Counted from the stretch's first letter, positions 12,301 through 23,285 are shown. The stretch: 64,000 bases of DNA from Mactromeris polynyma (GCA_032209605.1 JASFXZ010000026.1:1860001-1924000), one strand, 5' to 3'. Numbers and translations: made by a program. Notes: generated by a model from the sequence alone, not told the origin.

Positions 12301-15300
12301 TCATCTGTAATGCATACACAATCCGTGCTCAATTTCCCATTCGTATCAACAGCATCTGCATTCAGAAAATAATGGACTCACCAGCAACTGGCTTCCCACT
12401 GGCCACATTAATTAATTTAACAACAATCATGCAGCATGCTTTCCACAGTATAACAATAGTTTTAGTGCCACACTTTATTATCACCCACACACTGCATTCA
12501 GACTTTATTATCACCCACACACTGCATTCAGACTTTATTATCACCCACACACTGCATTCAGACTTTATTATCACCCACACACTGCATTTAGACTTTATTA
12601 TCACCCACACGCTGCATTCAGACTTTATTATCACCCACACACTGCATTCAGACTTTATTATCACCCACACACTGCATCCAGACTTTATTATCACCCACAC
12701 ACTGCATTCAGACTTTATTATCACTCACACACTGCATTCAGACTTTATTATCACTCACACACTGCATTCAGACTTAATTATAACTCACACACTGCACTCA
12801 GACTTAATATAACTCACACACTGCATTCAGACTTTATTATCACTCACACACTGCACTCAGACTTTATTATCACTCACACACTGCATTCAGACTTTATTAT
12901 CACCCATACACTGCCTTCAGACTTTATTATAACTCACACACTGCACTCAGACTTTATTATCACTCAAACACTGCACTCAGACTTTATTATCACTCATACT
13001 CTGCACTCAGACTTTATTATCACTCACACACTGTACTCAGACTTTATTATCACTCACAGGCTGCACTGAGACTTTATTATCACTCACAGTCTGCACTCAG
13101 ACTTTATTATCTCTCACACACTGCACTCAGACTTTATTATCACTCACAGTCTGCACTCAGACTTTATTATCACTCACACACTGCACTCAGACTTTATTAT
13201 CACTCACACCCTGCTCTCAGACTTTCTTATCACTCACACACTGCACTGAGACTTTCTTATCACTCACACGCTGCTCTCAGACTTTCTTATCACTCACACA
13301 CTGCACTCAGACTTTATTATCACCCACACTCTGCATTCAGACTTTATTAACACTCACACGCTGCACTCCGACTTTATTTTCCCTCACACTCTGCATTCAG
13401 ACTTTTTTATCACTCACACGCTGCTTTCAGACTTTCTTATCACTCACACCCTGCTCTCAGACTTTCTTATCACGCAAAGCTCTAAGGAAATGTGCCACAA
13501 AGAATAACATGCCACTCATTCAACATCAGACACTTTTCACACTCAATATTAGTCACTTTCAGACTCATAAGAGTAAATGTTGTGATTTGAGAGCAGAGTG
13601 AAAGTTCAGTTACAATCCCGAGTCCACCTCTGGACTACTACGCAATAAGCGCTTTAAGTTAAAGTGAGCTAAAAATCCTAAAAAAGATTTTTCATCTCTT
13701 CTAGGGAAAGACATTATTCAAAGACAAAATTCAGTACAAAAGAATTAGATTTTGCTACAACCATACATGTACATGTAGCCCCGCATACGTGTCTCTGTAC
13801 TCCGACTTTTACACTCGTCTTCGTAACAGAGCCACATGCAAGCCTATAGTAAAAAGATGGGATTTTGCCGCATGATTTAAGGGCACTCTTCTGGCGTTTT
13901 TATTATGGAACGAACAGACATTTCAGAGTACGTAAAACTGTAGCAATCTTTCACAAGTAGAAGCAAACAAAAATCAAATTACTAGCGCATCTGAGTGCCT
14001 CACAATCACTTCCACAAGAAGACAGGGGTCAGATGTTTATGACTGCAAAAATTGTCGCTAAGGTATCTGTCAATCAAACGTAACTCCGCTCACGGTGCGC
14101 AAGTAAACTATCTACCTTACAAACTGGATGTTGACATTCGCGCTCTCGCCAATTTTGTCCGTCAAAGTAGCAATACAAGATGGATTTTAACGTTGAAACA
14201 ACTTTTGATCGGATTCGTGATAGATATCACTTTCAGTATTGGCTCACATGTGGCAGAATTCTCATCATCCGATAATCGATACTACGCAAAAATGCCTATA
14301 TAGAACTATGAAGGATTTTAACTTTAAACTGGTATAACTTTTTATCTGTTAAAGATATCAAATAAATGCAAACGGTTTTGTAATGTTTCAATATTCCCCA
14401 TTCATTCAAATATTTTACCTTTTATTTGAAATAAAAGTAAAATGGTCTTTTTTTAACTTTAAAACAGCTACCAGTGCTATATAGAATATATAGGCGGAAA
14501 AAATTTAGTCTGAAATTAACTTAATGTCATTTAAAAACGGTTAATGATATTAACAAAATGCAAATGGACTCATAAACTACAATTATTGCTCTGTCAATCG
14601 GTATTTATTTGGTGAAAATATTTAAAGAGATAAATGGTCTTTTTTCACTTTAAAATTATATGGTATGTTTTTTTACCACGTTCGGAAATGTTCGGAAGAC
14701 CGTCCGAGTATGACCGAATATTACCGAAGTTTTATGGCTCTTGAGCTCCGGACGGGCACACTAGGGGTCCAGCAGCGATTATACAAGCTGTTAATTAACA
14801 AATTAGTGCGCTTTATAGGGAAGAATTTAGGGGAAATGTGACTTTTTATAGAATAGCCTTGAAATGAAATATTGGTTTGGTTCATTAGATTGACTTTTTA
14901 TTCAGTAAGGTGTGAACTTTAAAACATTCGATTACAATAAATATGTTTTTATATGATATTGTTTAATTTTATATCTAAATGTGAATATTATTATATTAAT
15001 GTTATTAATATTGTATTAATACAGATGTTACAATTATTTAGACAAATAGTTGCATAACTTATATAAAATAAATGTGGCTTTTGTTGAAATCGTATAAAAA
15101 TAAATTTTACCGCAGAACTGTATTTTTGGCCGTTTGCATAGTTATACATAGTAGTTACAATTAAAATGAATTTTTGACATTCAGTTGCTTGCTGCCAAAA
15201 CTGCGAATTTATTGTTTTAGGGAATACATCGTGTCATGAAACCTTGCATTAAATTTTATAAACATCATTTTAGATGGGGTTTCTATCGCCTGTGATAATA

Positions 15301-18300
15301 AAAAAACCTTGCTTGTTTTTTACAACAAAGTGTCATAAAGTATCTGACCCTTAATTGACAAAACAATAAAAGGTGACAAATATGTGAACAATATACTGTG
15401 AATATAAAAAACGAAAATGACCTATAGGTGTTGACATTCGGATCACAAGTAATATCTTCGTATCGATACCTTGTATTCAATACTATGTCAGTGGAAAAAA
15501 TGAAGGAAATGTTGGTCCGTATGGGAATAAAAACAAAATTAAGAAAAAAAGAAAAGATCGCAGAGCTTCTGAGAAATCCGTTTTAAACTCGGTACCCTGA
15601 AACAACACATTTCCCTTCATTTCGTAACTTAAACATGTATATAGGGCCGTAACAGTGTCACCAGAATATAATTGTAGGTATTATTTTCGCACGTAACATG
15701 TCATTTAATTCCACGATGGTCTTGTGATACGAGAGATTCTTTGTTTGCTAAATACATCAGTTTTCTACGTTTTCCACCAATTAATTGTCGGGTTTCATGT
15801 ATATAGTATTTGATGCATTTTATTTTTTATGAACTACAGTTCATAAATGTAGTGGAATGTAAGACATTACATTATAAAATAATATTAAGAGAAAATAATT
15901 TTGTTTCGTGTTTTTTTATTAATTATCTGTCTATTTAGGAAGGTGGTCAGCTTGTTCTATCCGAATCAGTAATACTGCATTCTAAATCACCGTTTAAAGT
16001 ACAATACACTGGTTTACCCCTGTTGATTCACGAATTAATATCAGTTAAATCACCTTTCGAAATCATTGAAAAAGTATAGCCGCATCATTCAATTGATAAA
16101 AAAGTAAGGAACTAATTTAAGTATTAATTTCACTTAAACGACAGACAATCTTGTATATGAAAAACAAGTAATTCGCTCACATACATAAAAAATACAATAC
16201 AACATTATTCATTAAACGCGCACTTAACCAGAGAAATACATGTATCATACTTAACGTTAGAGGCTTCAATATAAGTATCATGAATGTATAATACATTCTG
16301 AAAAATTAGTACTGCCCGGGGCAATTTCATTATGCTGGCTAAACACAGCGGGGTGGCTAATTAAGTCGTGAACGATAAAGATCATGAAATCATATCATAA
16401 ATCGGTAAATCACGAAGGCTTCCGAGTGTTTCCGGGTGTTTTCGAGTGTTTCCGACCACCGTGGCCACTAATTAGCGACGCTCGCATCGATAACTATCGG
16501 CTTATCTGATGATGAAGATTCTTCGGTATGAGGAGGAGCAAATAAAAGCAATATCACGGTGATCTGGGTAGGGTAATAACTAAGTGTGTACTGCCTCCAT
16601 AGCAACTCTCCCATCTTCTTTTTTAACAGGTGCTCGATTCACTATTTTTTTTACAAAACAAGTCGTACCAATGAAAATCTTGTGTTGAAAAGACAAATAA
16701 ATCAACGAAAAGTGTCCAACTTCTATTTATTTTTGTGAATGGTTTAGCAGGACGTTTTACAGCAACAGTATAGAGATGTGACGTCTGTGGCTGGACTTAT
16801 ATACATGTAACAACAATAACACAACAGAAATACACTCACCTGCTGGGCAATCATGGTGATCACTCTCCTTCAGAAAACAGGTTGCTGTCAACATATTTAG
16901 GGAAGAAACAATATTAACTTGAGTAAAATCAGGATCACATGATTTACAACTGTCTCGAGTTTCATTCACCAAGCAAGGCAGAACTTCATGCCCTGAAAAA
17001 AGACACTCTTAAACTTAGTAAAAGTGTTAAGCTGATTTATTTAGTAACATATAAGATAACTGAACAAGAGGCCCATGAGGCTCTGTACTATTTTGTCTTT
17101 AAGTTCTTAGAAGGCATTTAATCCTTATATAAACAAGAGATGTTTGGAAAACATAATGCCCCCTGTGACCTTGACCGTTGACCCCAAAATCAATAGGGTT
17201 CCTCTGCTACCCAAGATGAAATTGTGGACCAAGTTTGAGGATGATAGGTCAAGGGGTTCTTGAGTTATTGATCGGAAATGAAAAGGTTACGGACAGACGC
17301 CGGACGGACATACCGACCAACCGACATGCAAACCAATATGCTCTTTTTCAAAGGGGGGAGCATCATTAATACAGTAGTATATTTACCTCGGCCACAAGAA
17401 ACTGGCCAGCAACAAACAGTGTTATTTCTTTGGTTGATCTGTCCAGGAGGGCATAACCCTCCATTTTTCTCAAGCCAGAAATCTACGAATGATTGATTGG
17501 TCACAGGAGCGGCAGAGTTACCTCCCTCAACAATATTGGAATTAGAGCGAGGATTAGAGTCGCCATTAGGTACTGCCCCTTTTCCTGCATATAATCCATG
17601 ACACGTTGATATGAAAAGCTGAAAGGTAAAACACACAAATTCATGATCAATAAATCTAACATACGACTGAACTGGTAATTCTTACTAGTTCATAAGCCAC
17701 CGTACAGTTAACATAATATACCAGTATACTTCAAAACGTCAAACTGCCATCGGACCTAGCAATTAGTTCGAGCCATCTATTGTTCAAGGCATCTACGGTA
17801 TAGGTGTATATGTAAGAACTTAATGTCGCCGTAGCAAGTGAACTAAGCATGTTGAACGCATGTCATACGAGTGTTGTTGTGTTTTCATACTAAATAGCAA
17901 CTGAAGTCTCATTATAATAACAAATAAAACAGACAATTAGCTACATGGAACACATCAACATTGAATTTCATCTCTAGACCAGCCAACAACTTTTAAATCC
18001 ATTTTCAGATTTTTAAAATAAGTTGGAAGAATATGAAATTGAATACACAGACATCTATGTTATACATCTATTTTAGAAAAGGAAATGAGTTTAGGAATTG
18101 TCATATAATACATAATGACACAAGCCAATTTCTGTTTTATGGAAAGTATTGTACACAAAGTTTCAAATGTCAACCAAACAATTGATTTTTGAAGCTTACT
18201 ATGTATATATATAAAGCATGGTTTCTGCACAATGCAGAGACACAGCTTCTGGACACAATATGATCGTTTTATTGACATTGATGAATAATTACAACCACCT

Positions 18301-19756
18301 CGTCCTGTGTTCTTAGTCATGTGAATTTTATTTTCATAAGTTATATATCTTATATATCTTAAGTACATTCACATATCCGTGCTATTGATCCACACAACAT
18401 TTAGACATTCTTGAAGTGCTTGGCTAAAGTGAATAGGCAGTGGTTCTCACGTTTTATTCATCTATCTGTCGTCATTAACATATTTTTGTTCCATGCTGTA
18501 TGTATTGTGATAACTTTATCAATTTATCTGTCATCGCTTCTCTGATAATTGCAGATATTAGAGTTGAAATAGTCCGTGTCATGTTAACTATTTACATTGA
18601 CGATGCAAATTTGACACATAGTTATGATTCTAGACCGCGACATTTTGTCACAGCTACGACACTCGAGTTATGACACCCTTGATAAAACGGTCTGATGATA
18701 TCTTGTTTATTTGTCGTAAGTTCTGGAGTTAAGATAAGACATGTCGTAGCTACGACATCTTGATAAAACGCACCCCTGATGAATTTGTTTGGATATTTTT
18801 TAGACGAAATTCTGAAGTTTGAAAGGTTTTTGGAAGTTCATCCAAGACTAACATGGTGCTATTGAACTTTATAATTTTCAACTTGAAATGTCATAAGAAG
18901 ACTTGCTATACAGTTTTCACCTTGTTCAGAATCACCCTGTCTGTCAGTCGGTGTGTCCAGATGTAACATATTTAGTTTATGGCAAGAAATACTTAAATCA
19001 ATTTTCAAGGAAATGTAACTTGGCAAACTTAGAAATCAGAAGTGTAGATGTCTAAGACATTTTTTATGCATATCCACCAAGGCATTAAGGAGTTATGACC
19101 TATTAACAGAAACTAGTTGTGCATCTCATGGTAACATTCAGGTCTTAAGAGGGTAGCTCACCTACGCACAAGGTGTATAATGTGAGCTTATGTGATTGTC
19201 TGATGTGTAGTTTTAAGTTTGCAACCAGCATTGCTCAATGTTTTTGTATTTGCTACTCATTAAAAAAGGATAGAATAGGAGAAAAAAGCCACTTCAGTGA
19301 AATTTCTCGCCCCATCTTTTTCTTTAAAAAATTCGAAAAACTACTGATCTATTTGGTGTGGCATTAAACATAGAAATTGGGGAAAAAATCTAGAAATTAC
19401 ACCAAAATGTTAGGAATAAAAGTAAGGATGAAGTGATTAATTAATCAACAATTGCTATTAATATAAACTGCATATGAGAGAAAAGCCTCTCACTTCATCA
19501 ATTTTTGGCTAAATTTATTGGGATTTTTTACATTCAAATTGGAAAAAATATATACTTTTTGGCATTGGGAATATAGCCAAATAACAGCTATAAATACAGC
19601 TGAAAAAAACACTGGAAGTAGAAAATAGAACACTTACTACATGTAGACAAAGTTTGATCCACATAGATTTCTTGTCCATACTAGCAAACTATTTCAGAAG
19701 ACTATATCCGCCATATCTGGTGTTATCAATAATCTACACACTTCTCTCTACTTGAT
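6154..19756 (-). CDS. TNF-receptor-superfamily-like type I membrane protein, left copy, short-tailed
   Basis: Nine coding exons on the minus strand: 19679-19638, 17618-17387, 16992-16840, 12355-12149, 11050-10972, 10153-10098, 8517-8379, 7234-7182 and 6395-6154. They sum to 1,203 nt (400 codons plus stop) and every junction keeps frame. Residues 1-25 form a signal peptide with core KLCLHVLFIST. Residues about 26-240 are cysteine-rich with TNFR-like CxxC spacing, for example DCVPCEW followed by TGCEPC. Residues about 241-288 are a Thr/Ser/Glu stalk, 290-312 a hydrophobic membrane helix, then TRWRMCLR as cytosolic anchor. Sequons NQS, NNT, NET, NTT and NYT lie outside the membrane. The family's role is sensing TNF-type ligands at the cell surface. 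Here the tail is only about 80 residues because deletions removed most of the cytoplasmic exons kept in the right copy. The TNFR call is by motif; another cysteine-rich receptor is possible. Confidence 0.68.
6880..7015 (-). repeat. tRNA-like SINE relic, left copy
   Basis: Minus strand GTGGTCGAGGGGTAGAGCG resembles an A box, followed by a decayed body. Same element at 59,575-59,712, so it predates the duplication. A relative is at 9,200-9,360. Confidence 0.5.
7182..7234 (-). CDS. Receptor left copy, exon 8: end of membrane helix and basic anchor
   Basis: 53 nt, phase 2 in and phase 1 out. Acceptor TTTTTCTTACAG, donor GTATGT. Encodes LIIVVFGMLVTRWRMCLR, finishing the helix and placing basic residues on the cytosolic side. 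The right copy at 59,882-59,934 keeps length and frame, with TRWKKCRR in place of TRWRMCLR. Confidence 0.76.
7299..7520 (+). repeat. Dispersed repeat ending in a G run, left copy
   Basis: Same family as 17,131-17,366. Followed by a run of about 20 G at 7,499, likely variable. Confidence 0.7.
7530..7840. repeat. Dispersed repeat family with TTTTTCTATAGTT start, first left instance
   Basis: Shares CTATAGTT(C/A)CCAC, TTTTTCTCAATCAGAAAAA, CTGGAGC(A/G)A and CAAATTTTA(T/C)GACGCAAATT with 9,650-10,070. Two instances per duplicated segment (also 60,225-60,510 and 62,290-62,620). Confidence 0.65.
8171..8232. mobile_element. Fragment of the CAGTAAAACC MITE family
   Basis: About 60 bp with AATAATAAGACCACC, GTGGTCTTACTATAGGG and a TTTTACTG end. 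Lies in receptor intron 7 of the left copy. The left end is too decayed to place. Confidence 0.5.
8379..8517 (-). CDS. Receptor left copy, exon 7: stalk and first part of membrane helix
   Basis: 139 nt, phase 1 in and phase 2 out. Acceptor TTTTGTTTTTAG, donor GTAAGT. A Ser/Thr/Glu-rich stalk leads to NYT and the start of a hydrophobic run, LIIIIVISCVVFI. The helix continues across the intron into exon 8. The right copy matches at 61,041-61,179 with the same length. Confidence 0.77.
9190..9360 (-). repeat. Second tRNA-like SINE relic in receptor intron, left copy
   Basis: Shares the phrase AACCTAATTCAGGGATTATT and the tRNA-like end (AGTTAGATGCTCTTTGACC, forward) with the relic at 6,880. Repeated in the right copy at 61,830-62,000. 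Confidence 0.45.
9405..9490. repeat. Short AAGTCTGAGTTT palindromic repeat
   Basis: GGGGTCTCATTCGTAAGC at one side and GTGACTAATACCCCAG at the other, with imperfect inverted AAGTCTGAG/CTTAAGTTTGAAG phrases between. Repeated at 62,047-62,131. Related in layout to the element at 4,610. Confidence 0.5.
9650..10070. repeat. Same dispersed repeat family, second left instance
   Basis: Diverged relative of 7,530-7,840 with about 130 bp extra in the middle. It lies just beside receptor exon 6. Confidence 0.65.
10098..10153 (-). CDS. Receptor left copy, exon 6: proline/threonine stalk
   Basis: 56 nt, phase 2 in and phase 1 out, exactly what is needed to link exons 5 and 7. Acceptor ATTTATTACAG. The donor GTTTGT is weak. 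It encodes YGRPDGNYVPPTTTETTT. The right copy (62,659-62,714) keeps the frame; most of its base changes there are synonymous and one changes Glu to Gln. This supports coding status despite the weak donor. Confidence 0.66.
10300..10760 (+). repeat. Dispersed repeat in receptor intron 5, left copy
   Basis: Contains tandem related phrases ATATGAAAGCCCTGGGATC and ATATGAAAGCTCTGGGCC, then CAGACCGTAACCATT and AGGAACATTCCTGTGAAGTT. Present again at 62,850-63,320. Non-coding interspersed repeat. Confidence 0.65.
10972..11050 (-). CDS. Receptor left copy, exon 5: last cysteine-rich half-repeat
   Basis: 79 nt, phase 1 in, phase 2 out. Acceptor TATTTTACAG, donor GTAAGTG. The other two frames hit stops, leaving DCVPCEWYSYKNTTGCEPC, the clearest TNFR-like spacing in the gene. 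The exon is duplicated intact at 63,599-63,677. Confidence 0.78.
12149..12355 (-). CDS. Receptor left copy, exon 4: cysteine-rich module with a GC donor
   Basis: 207 nt, phase 1 to phase 1. The acceptor ends GAATGCAG. The exon encodes two CxC/CxxxxC groups, CVCITDD and CACKNEDC, and ends GCGEGKQMNLSG. No GT donor gives an open frame into exon 5. GGAG|GCATGT, a GC donor, restores phase 1 and joins to DCVPCEW without a stop. The antisense strand here is also open, which I regard as a shadow. Confidence 0.68.
12474..13475. repeat. 30-bp minisatellite in receptor intron 3
   Basis: About 33 units of TTATCACTCACACACTGCAC plus CAGACTTTAT. Units at the left end (to about 12,720) are nearly uniform with CACCCACAC; units to the right vary more. 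The period is a multiple of three, so long false reading frames appear on both strands. The array ends 118 bp upstream (in transcript sense) of the exon 4 acceptor. Confidence 0.95.
13480..16835. other. Rest of receptor intron 3
   Basis: Very AT-rich around 14,300-15,900, with a few TTCGGAAATGTTCGG-type phrases at 14,680 and CGAGTGTTTCCG phrases at 16,420 that may be ends of an old element. No exon with correct phase (1 to 1) was found. Confidence 0.45.
15485..15586 (+). CDS. Small open frame, SAP-like, doubtful
   Basis: 33 codons, ATG to TAA. A helix-turn-helix-like pattern MKEMLVRMGIKTKL then KKEKIAELL resembles the spacing of SAP DNA-binding motifs (L-x3-L, G, K, L-L). It lies inside receptor intron 3 on the opposite strand. 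It could be a fragment of a mobile element, or chance. Confidence 0.2.
   Translation: MSVEKMKEMLVRMGIKTKLRKKEKIAELLRNPF
16840..16992 (-). CDS. Receptor left copy, exon 3: cysteine-rich module
   Basis: 153 nt, phase 1 to phase 1. Acceptor TTTTTTCAG, donor GTGAGT. Contains PCLVNETRDSCKSCDPD and a later TCFLKESDHHDCPAG, with paired cysteines of TNFR-repeat style. Symmetrical phase-1 exons are common in shuffled extracellular modules. Confidence 0.7.
17131..17366 (+). repeat. Dispersed repeat in receptor intron 2
   Basis: Carries AACAAGAGATGTTTGGAAAA, TCAATAGGGTTCCTCTGCTA and GGATGATAGGTCAAGGGGTT, also present at 7,299-7,500 and 59,993-60,215. Typical non-coding interspersed repeat. It ends 20 bp before exon 2's donor region. 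Confidence 0.75.
17387..17618 (-). CDS. Receptor left copy, exon 2: end of signal peptide and first cysteines
   Basis: The acceptor TTACCTTTCAG precedes CTT TTC ATA, which completes the hydrophobic signal sequence (LFISTCHGLYA). A 50-residue Asn/Ser/Gly-rich stretch follows, then LCPPGQ, CCWPVSCGRG and donor GTAAAT. Length 232 nt, phase 0 in and phase 1 out. Sequons NQS and NNT suggest an extracellular location. Confidence 0.72.
17619..19637. other. Receptor intron 1
   Basis: About 2 kb. Contains a pair of TGTCGTAGCTACGACAT-type inverted phrases near 18,650-18,770 and no supported exon. Confidence 0.5.
19638..19756 (-). CDS. Receptor left copy, exon 1: 5' UTR and start of signal peptide
   Basis: The ATG is at 19679-19677, giving MDKKSMWIKLCLHV, then a strong donor GTAAGTG (phase 0). 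The upstream bases run back to a candidate acceptor ending CCTTTGCAG at 19757, so the first intron probably interrupts the 5' UTR. TGA and TAG codons lie just before the ATG, which supports this start. Only 19638-19679 is coding. Confidence 0.65.
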
Positions 19757-21156
19757 CTGCAAAGGTATAAGAATGATTTGAAAGTATTTTTATGTAGTTC
19801 CTTTTCTGTTTAAAAGAAAACGGCAATGAATTACTTCCCTGTTTAAAGTAAATAACAAGTTGGTATATAAAGAATACAATGTACTGGTTTAACTTGTCTC
19901 TCTATGCAGCCTAACTTATCATTGCTCCAGCGAAGTATTGACAGATTCCTGGCAGGAAAAGGGAACTTAAACTTTAAGTTAAAGCCTGGATCTAGGGGAC
20001 ATAGGTCAAGGACATCTACATGGATTCCACTTGAGGTTGAATATCAAGGGTCATTTTGATAAATTTGAGTGATTTTACCATTTTAAAAGTACCTATAATA
20101 TAGAGAAAAATTGACCGTTCAGCCAGTATCCAGAGGGTCAAAATGTGACTTTTTGGGAATTTCAGGGGTCAAAGGGTCAACTTGAGGGTCAAATGGAATC
20201 CCTGCATCTAGACATTACATGGGGTAGCAAGAAGAAAATAATTTGAAAAGTTTACGGTCATACAGGTGCGTTCTCTATGACTGAAGTGTAAATCCTCTTC
20301 ATTCCAGAAAAGTTGCGTACACAAATATACTTATTTCACACAAATATACTGTTTTCAACTATTTCACTTCATTTTGTTCCAAGCGTTAAACAGGTTTTAT
20401 AGTAACAAATGAGTAAGTCATTCATCAAATAGAAATCAAACTTTGGCCCTCAGTATTCATATTTTATTAAGTTTAGGAAAAATTATTTTTGAAAACTAAA
20501 TATAACTTTTTTTTTTAATGTCACCATGCTGACGCGGACATTGTTTAGTTGTGTTAATAATGGTGTGGAGTATTGAAAGGCACGAGAGTAAAAAGGGTAG
20601 GACCCTTGAAAAGGGCAGTATTTAGTTTTTTTGTAGCCCATGATGTCTCAGAAATACAGAAATAACAAATAATAATACAAGAGGGCCACAGTGGAACTGA
20701 ATCTCATACCTGGGCACCTGAAAAATCTGGTGATATGGTCCTAAGTTACAAGGTACACAATGTTGTTGAAGTAAAGATTGTCACAATGTTTTGATTTCCA
20801 GCATGTTAAGATTAATTACTATATTAACTATATTAACTAGTATCCATATATATTAGAGAAGTAACCATTGACCCATTTTTAAAACATGCATATATATAAA
20901 AATATCATATATCTCTAATTGCAATACATGAAGTATAATAACAAGTAAATAACTACCCGGAACGTTGAGATTGTTTATCTTTTTCATTCACACATTATCA
21001 TAAGCCTTTATCCATAAATTTGGCTATGTGTCAACAAATTCAACGTAAACAATATTCCGACAGCTGTGCTGATTAATCATAATTATTAATGAATACACAA
21101 AAGACTAAATTGTTTTATAAACTACCATTTGGTCAAATTTACCGCTGCCGCTCATA
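19757..21156. other. Upstream of receptor, left copy
   Basis: Expected promoter side of the minus-strand gene. No convincing TATA or initiator was assigned. The non-coding first exon must lie somewhere to the right of 19,757. Confidence 0.4.
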
Positions 21157-22680
21157 GTCCGGAAGCGACAAGAAAATAAAAAAAGTATTTTATGACTAAA
21201 TTATGATTAAATATGTATGAAAATATGTTTATCTAGAGTACTTCGAGTGTTATAATACAAAATTATTAATTAATGTAGCTATAATATCGGTACGCGTGCC
21301 TTAAGAAGACTGCATTGTGTAAACAGAAACCGTTTCGACAGGTTTACATGTGCGCACCGTTTACTCCTTTATACTACGTCATATTTATCGATTTTTCGTA
21401 CACCAGTCTAAAAACGGTTTCGGATTCGTACTCATTTTAGTTCGTTTTTTCTTTAGTTTGTATTGTATCAAATCAAACAGTTATAATTAAAATTACTAGA
21501 GCTTCAACGATTTGATACGATGCATCGGAATTCGACTATGGAGCTCACGATTCGATTCACACCCTGGTATTTTCGATTCGATTCGCCTTTTTTATTTCCA
21601 GTTCTGTTATTTGGTACAGTAATCACAGGTTTTAGCCACGCTTTAAGTCAATGCGAATGACCGTCGGACAGTCGGACATGTCCGGTATATTTTCATTTTG
21701 ACCGATGGAATTTCTGTTTTTGTCGAACCTTTGTCCGGTGAAAAATTTCAGTCAGCACCGTTTATTTTCGGAAAATGGTTGAAGAAAAATCAAATAGTCG
21801 AAAAGCTGTCCCGTCGAAAAGTATGAATTCCTAAATTTACTGTTGAATGTTTTATTCCACTCAATTTTGATGATAAATGCGGTTAAAAGCGGCTGAGACC
21901 TGTTTTCAATGTCTGTGATAATCATGCAATCACTTTCGTTTTCGTGTCTAGTATTGATAAAATCCGTACTGTACGGTCCGTAATGCCGCCCGCTCCGAAT
22001 TTTACGAGGAATGAAAATTATCATGATAAATTCAGATTACTATTATTTTTGCCTGTATAAACAGACGATTTATGTCTCATACTCTGTGCTATGACTATTC
22101 ACATATAAATTACCTCACTGTATGTTAAGTTTATGTTTCATTTGTTGCCTAGTTTTTTTAGTACAGCTGACTATTTTAAACATGTATTGCTTCTTGCACG
22201 TGATTGGCTTGTGTTATTTGCAAAACTCTTAATTTCGACTGGCCTGAAATTAATTCAAAAGCCTTAAGATGAATGAGAATGCTGTTACATATACATGTAT
22301 ATATATAAAAAATCGAATCGAAAAAATCGAAATGGAAGGGAAAAAAATCGAATTGGTTGACAGTTGAATCGTTGAAGCTCTAAAAATTACCATTAAAACT
22401 ATCATTTGATTGTATTACACTAACATATAATGATAATCTGATTAAAAATAGTGTTAATTTGGTTTTGTTTCGCTTCTTGTCGCAGACAACTTCTACAGTA
22501 TAGAGTTGAATTTTTACGAGGGCAAAAAAACTTTGTATAGCAACATAAACGGTGCAGATATTAATAATTTTGCAATATAACACTCGAAATACTCTAGATA
22601 AACATATTTTCATACATATTTAATCATAATTTAATCATAATTTAGTCATGAAATTTTCTTGTCGCTTCTTGTCGCTTCCG
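21157..22680. repeat. Long inverted repeat enclosing the hAT-like element
   Basis: The left arm (about 21,157-21,275) and right arm (about 22,555-22,680) are inverse complements over more than 100 bp, including GTCCGGAAGCGACAAGAAAA and a segment with GTTTATCTAGAGTA. The hAT-like element lies inside. This looks like an older foldback element that received a later insertion. Confidence 0.8.
21497..22382. mobile_element. Non-autonomous hAT-like element
   Basis: Ends TAGAGCTTCAACGATT and its inverse complement. The 8-bp direct repeat AAAATTAC flanks both ends (21,489-21,496 and 22,383-22,390), as hAT elements produce. The 886-bp interior shows no transposase; sub-terminal runs resemble repeats of TCGATTCGATT. 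Superfamily call is from TSD length and the TAGAG-type ends. Confidence 0.88.
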
Positions 22681-22861
22681 GACGCTCCTTGTCGCTAATT
22701 AGGGAGAACCAGGACCAATTACGACAGTTTCATGAGATTTTTTGCACCGATGCGAATGAAGATCTATCAATAGATTGCCAAAACTTGAAGAATAAATGTA
22801 AACAATTGTTTGTTTCGTTAAACTCTCAGTTACAAACAAGTAGATGGATAAAATGGGGTTC

Positions 22862-23075
22862 CAATATACACGGGAATTCCCCCCACGAACCCCAGTACTA
22901 TATGTTCTAGGAATATTAGTCATTAAAAAGAATATGCATTTGCTTACAAGTAATAACAACAACTCCTCTAGATTCATATTATAGGAAAAATCATACAGCA
23001 GTATAACAATTTGATGACGAACCTGCTTTGACGACATATATCCCCGATTTTGAACCAAAACAAGATCCTTCTACG
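22862..23075. repeat. Dispersed repeat shared with 26,098 and 39,650
   Basis: The first part (ACACGGGAATTCCCCC to TCTAGGAATATTAG) recurs at 26,098-26,152. The second part (GCATTTGCTTACAAGTAAT to CATATATCCCCGATTT) recurs at 39,652-39,775. Short open frames here are not supported as genes. Confidence 0.7.
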
Positions 23076-23099
23076 TAATGTCCACTATCTTTTTTGGGA

Positions 23100-23285
23100 T
23101 TCCTTCACTCGGATAACGAAGTGGTACGGAAATATCCGAGAGCTGACGATAATTGGATTCCTTGAGGCATTCGGAAAATCTCGGCCAACTACGTCAATTT
23201 TTAGAATAACGAAGTGGTACGGAAATATCCGAGAGCTTGACGTAGTTGGGCGAGGATTTCCGAATGGAGAATGTCCTTGAGGCTT
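23100..23285. repeat. Direct and inverted short repeats
   Basis: GGTACGGAAATATCCGAGAG occurs at 23,124 and again at 23,217 as part of a longer direct repeat (ATAACGAAGT onward). CCAACTACGTCAA and TTGACGTAGTTGG flank the second, making a hairpin of about 60 bp. Probably a rearranged small element. Confidence 0.6.

Noticed and set aside
12198..12812. 204-residue plus-strand frame with DFIITHTLHS repeats
   Set aside because: Made of the 30-bp minisatellite plus the antisense of receptor exon 4. The opposite strand is open over the repeat as well.
12474..13475. CRISPR-like array
   Set aside because: Units follow one another without unique spacers, there are no cas genes and the DNA is eukaryotic. 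It is a minisatellite.
22699..23058. 119-residue minus-strand frame
   Set aside because: Built over a dispersed repeat that recurs at 39,652 and 26,098. No motif and no splice partners.
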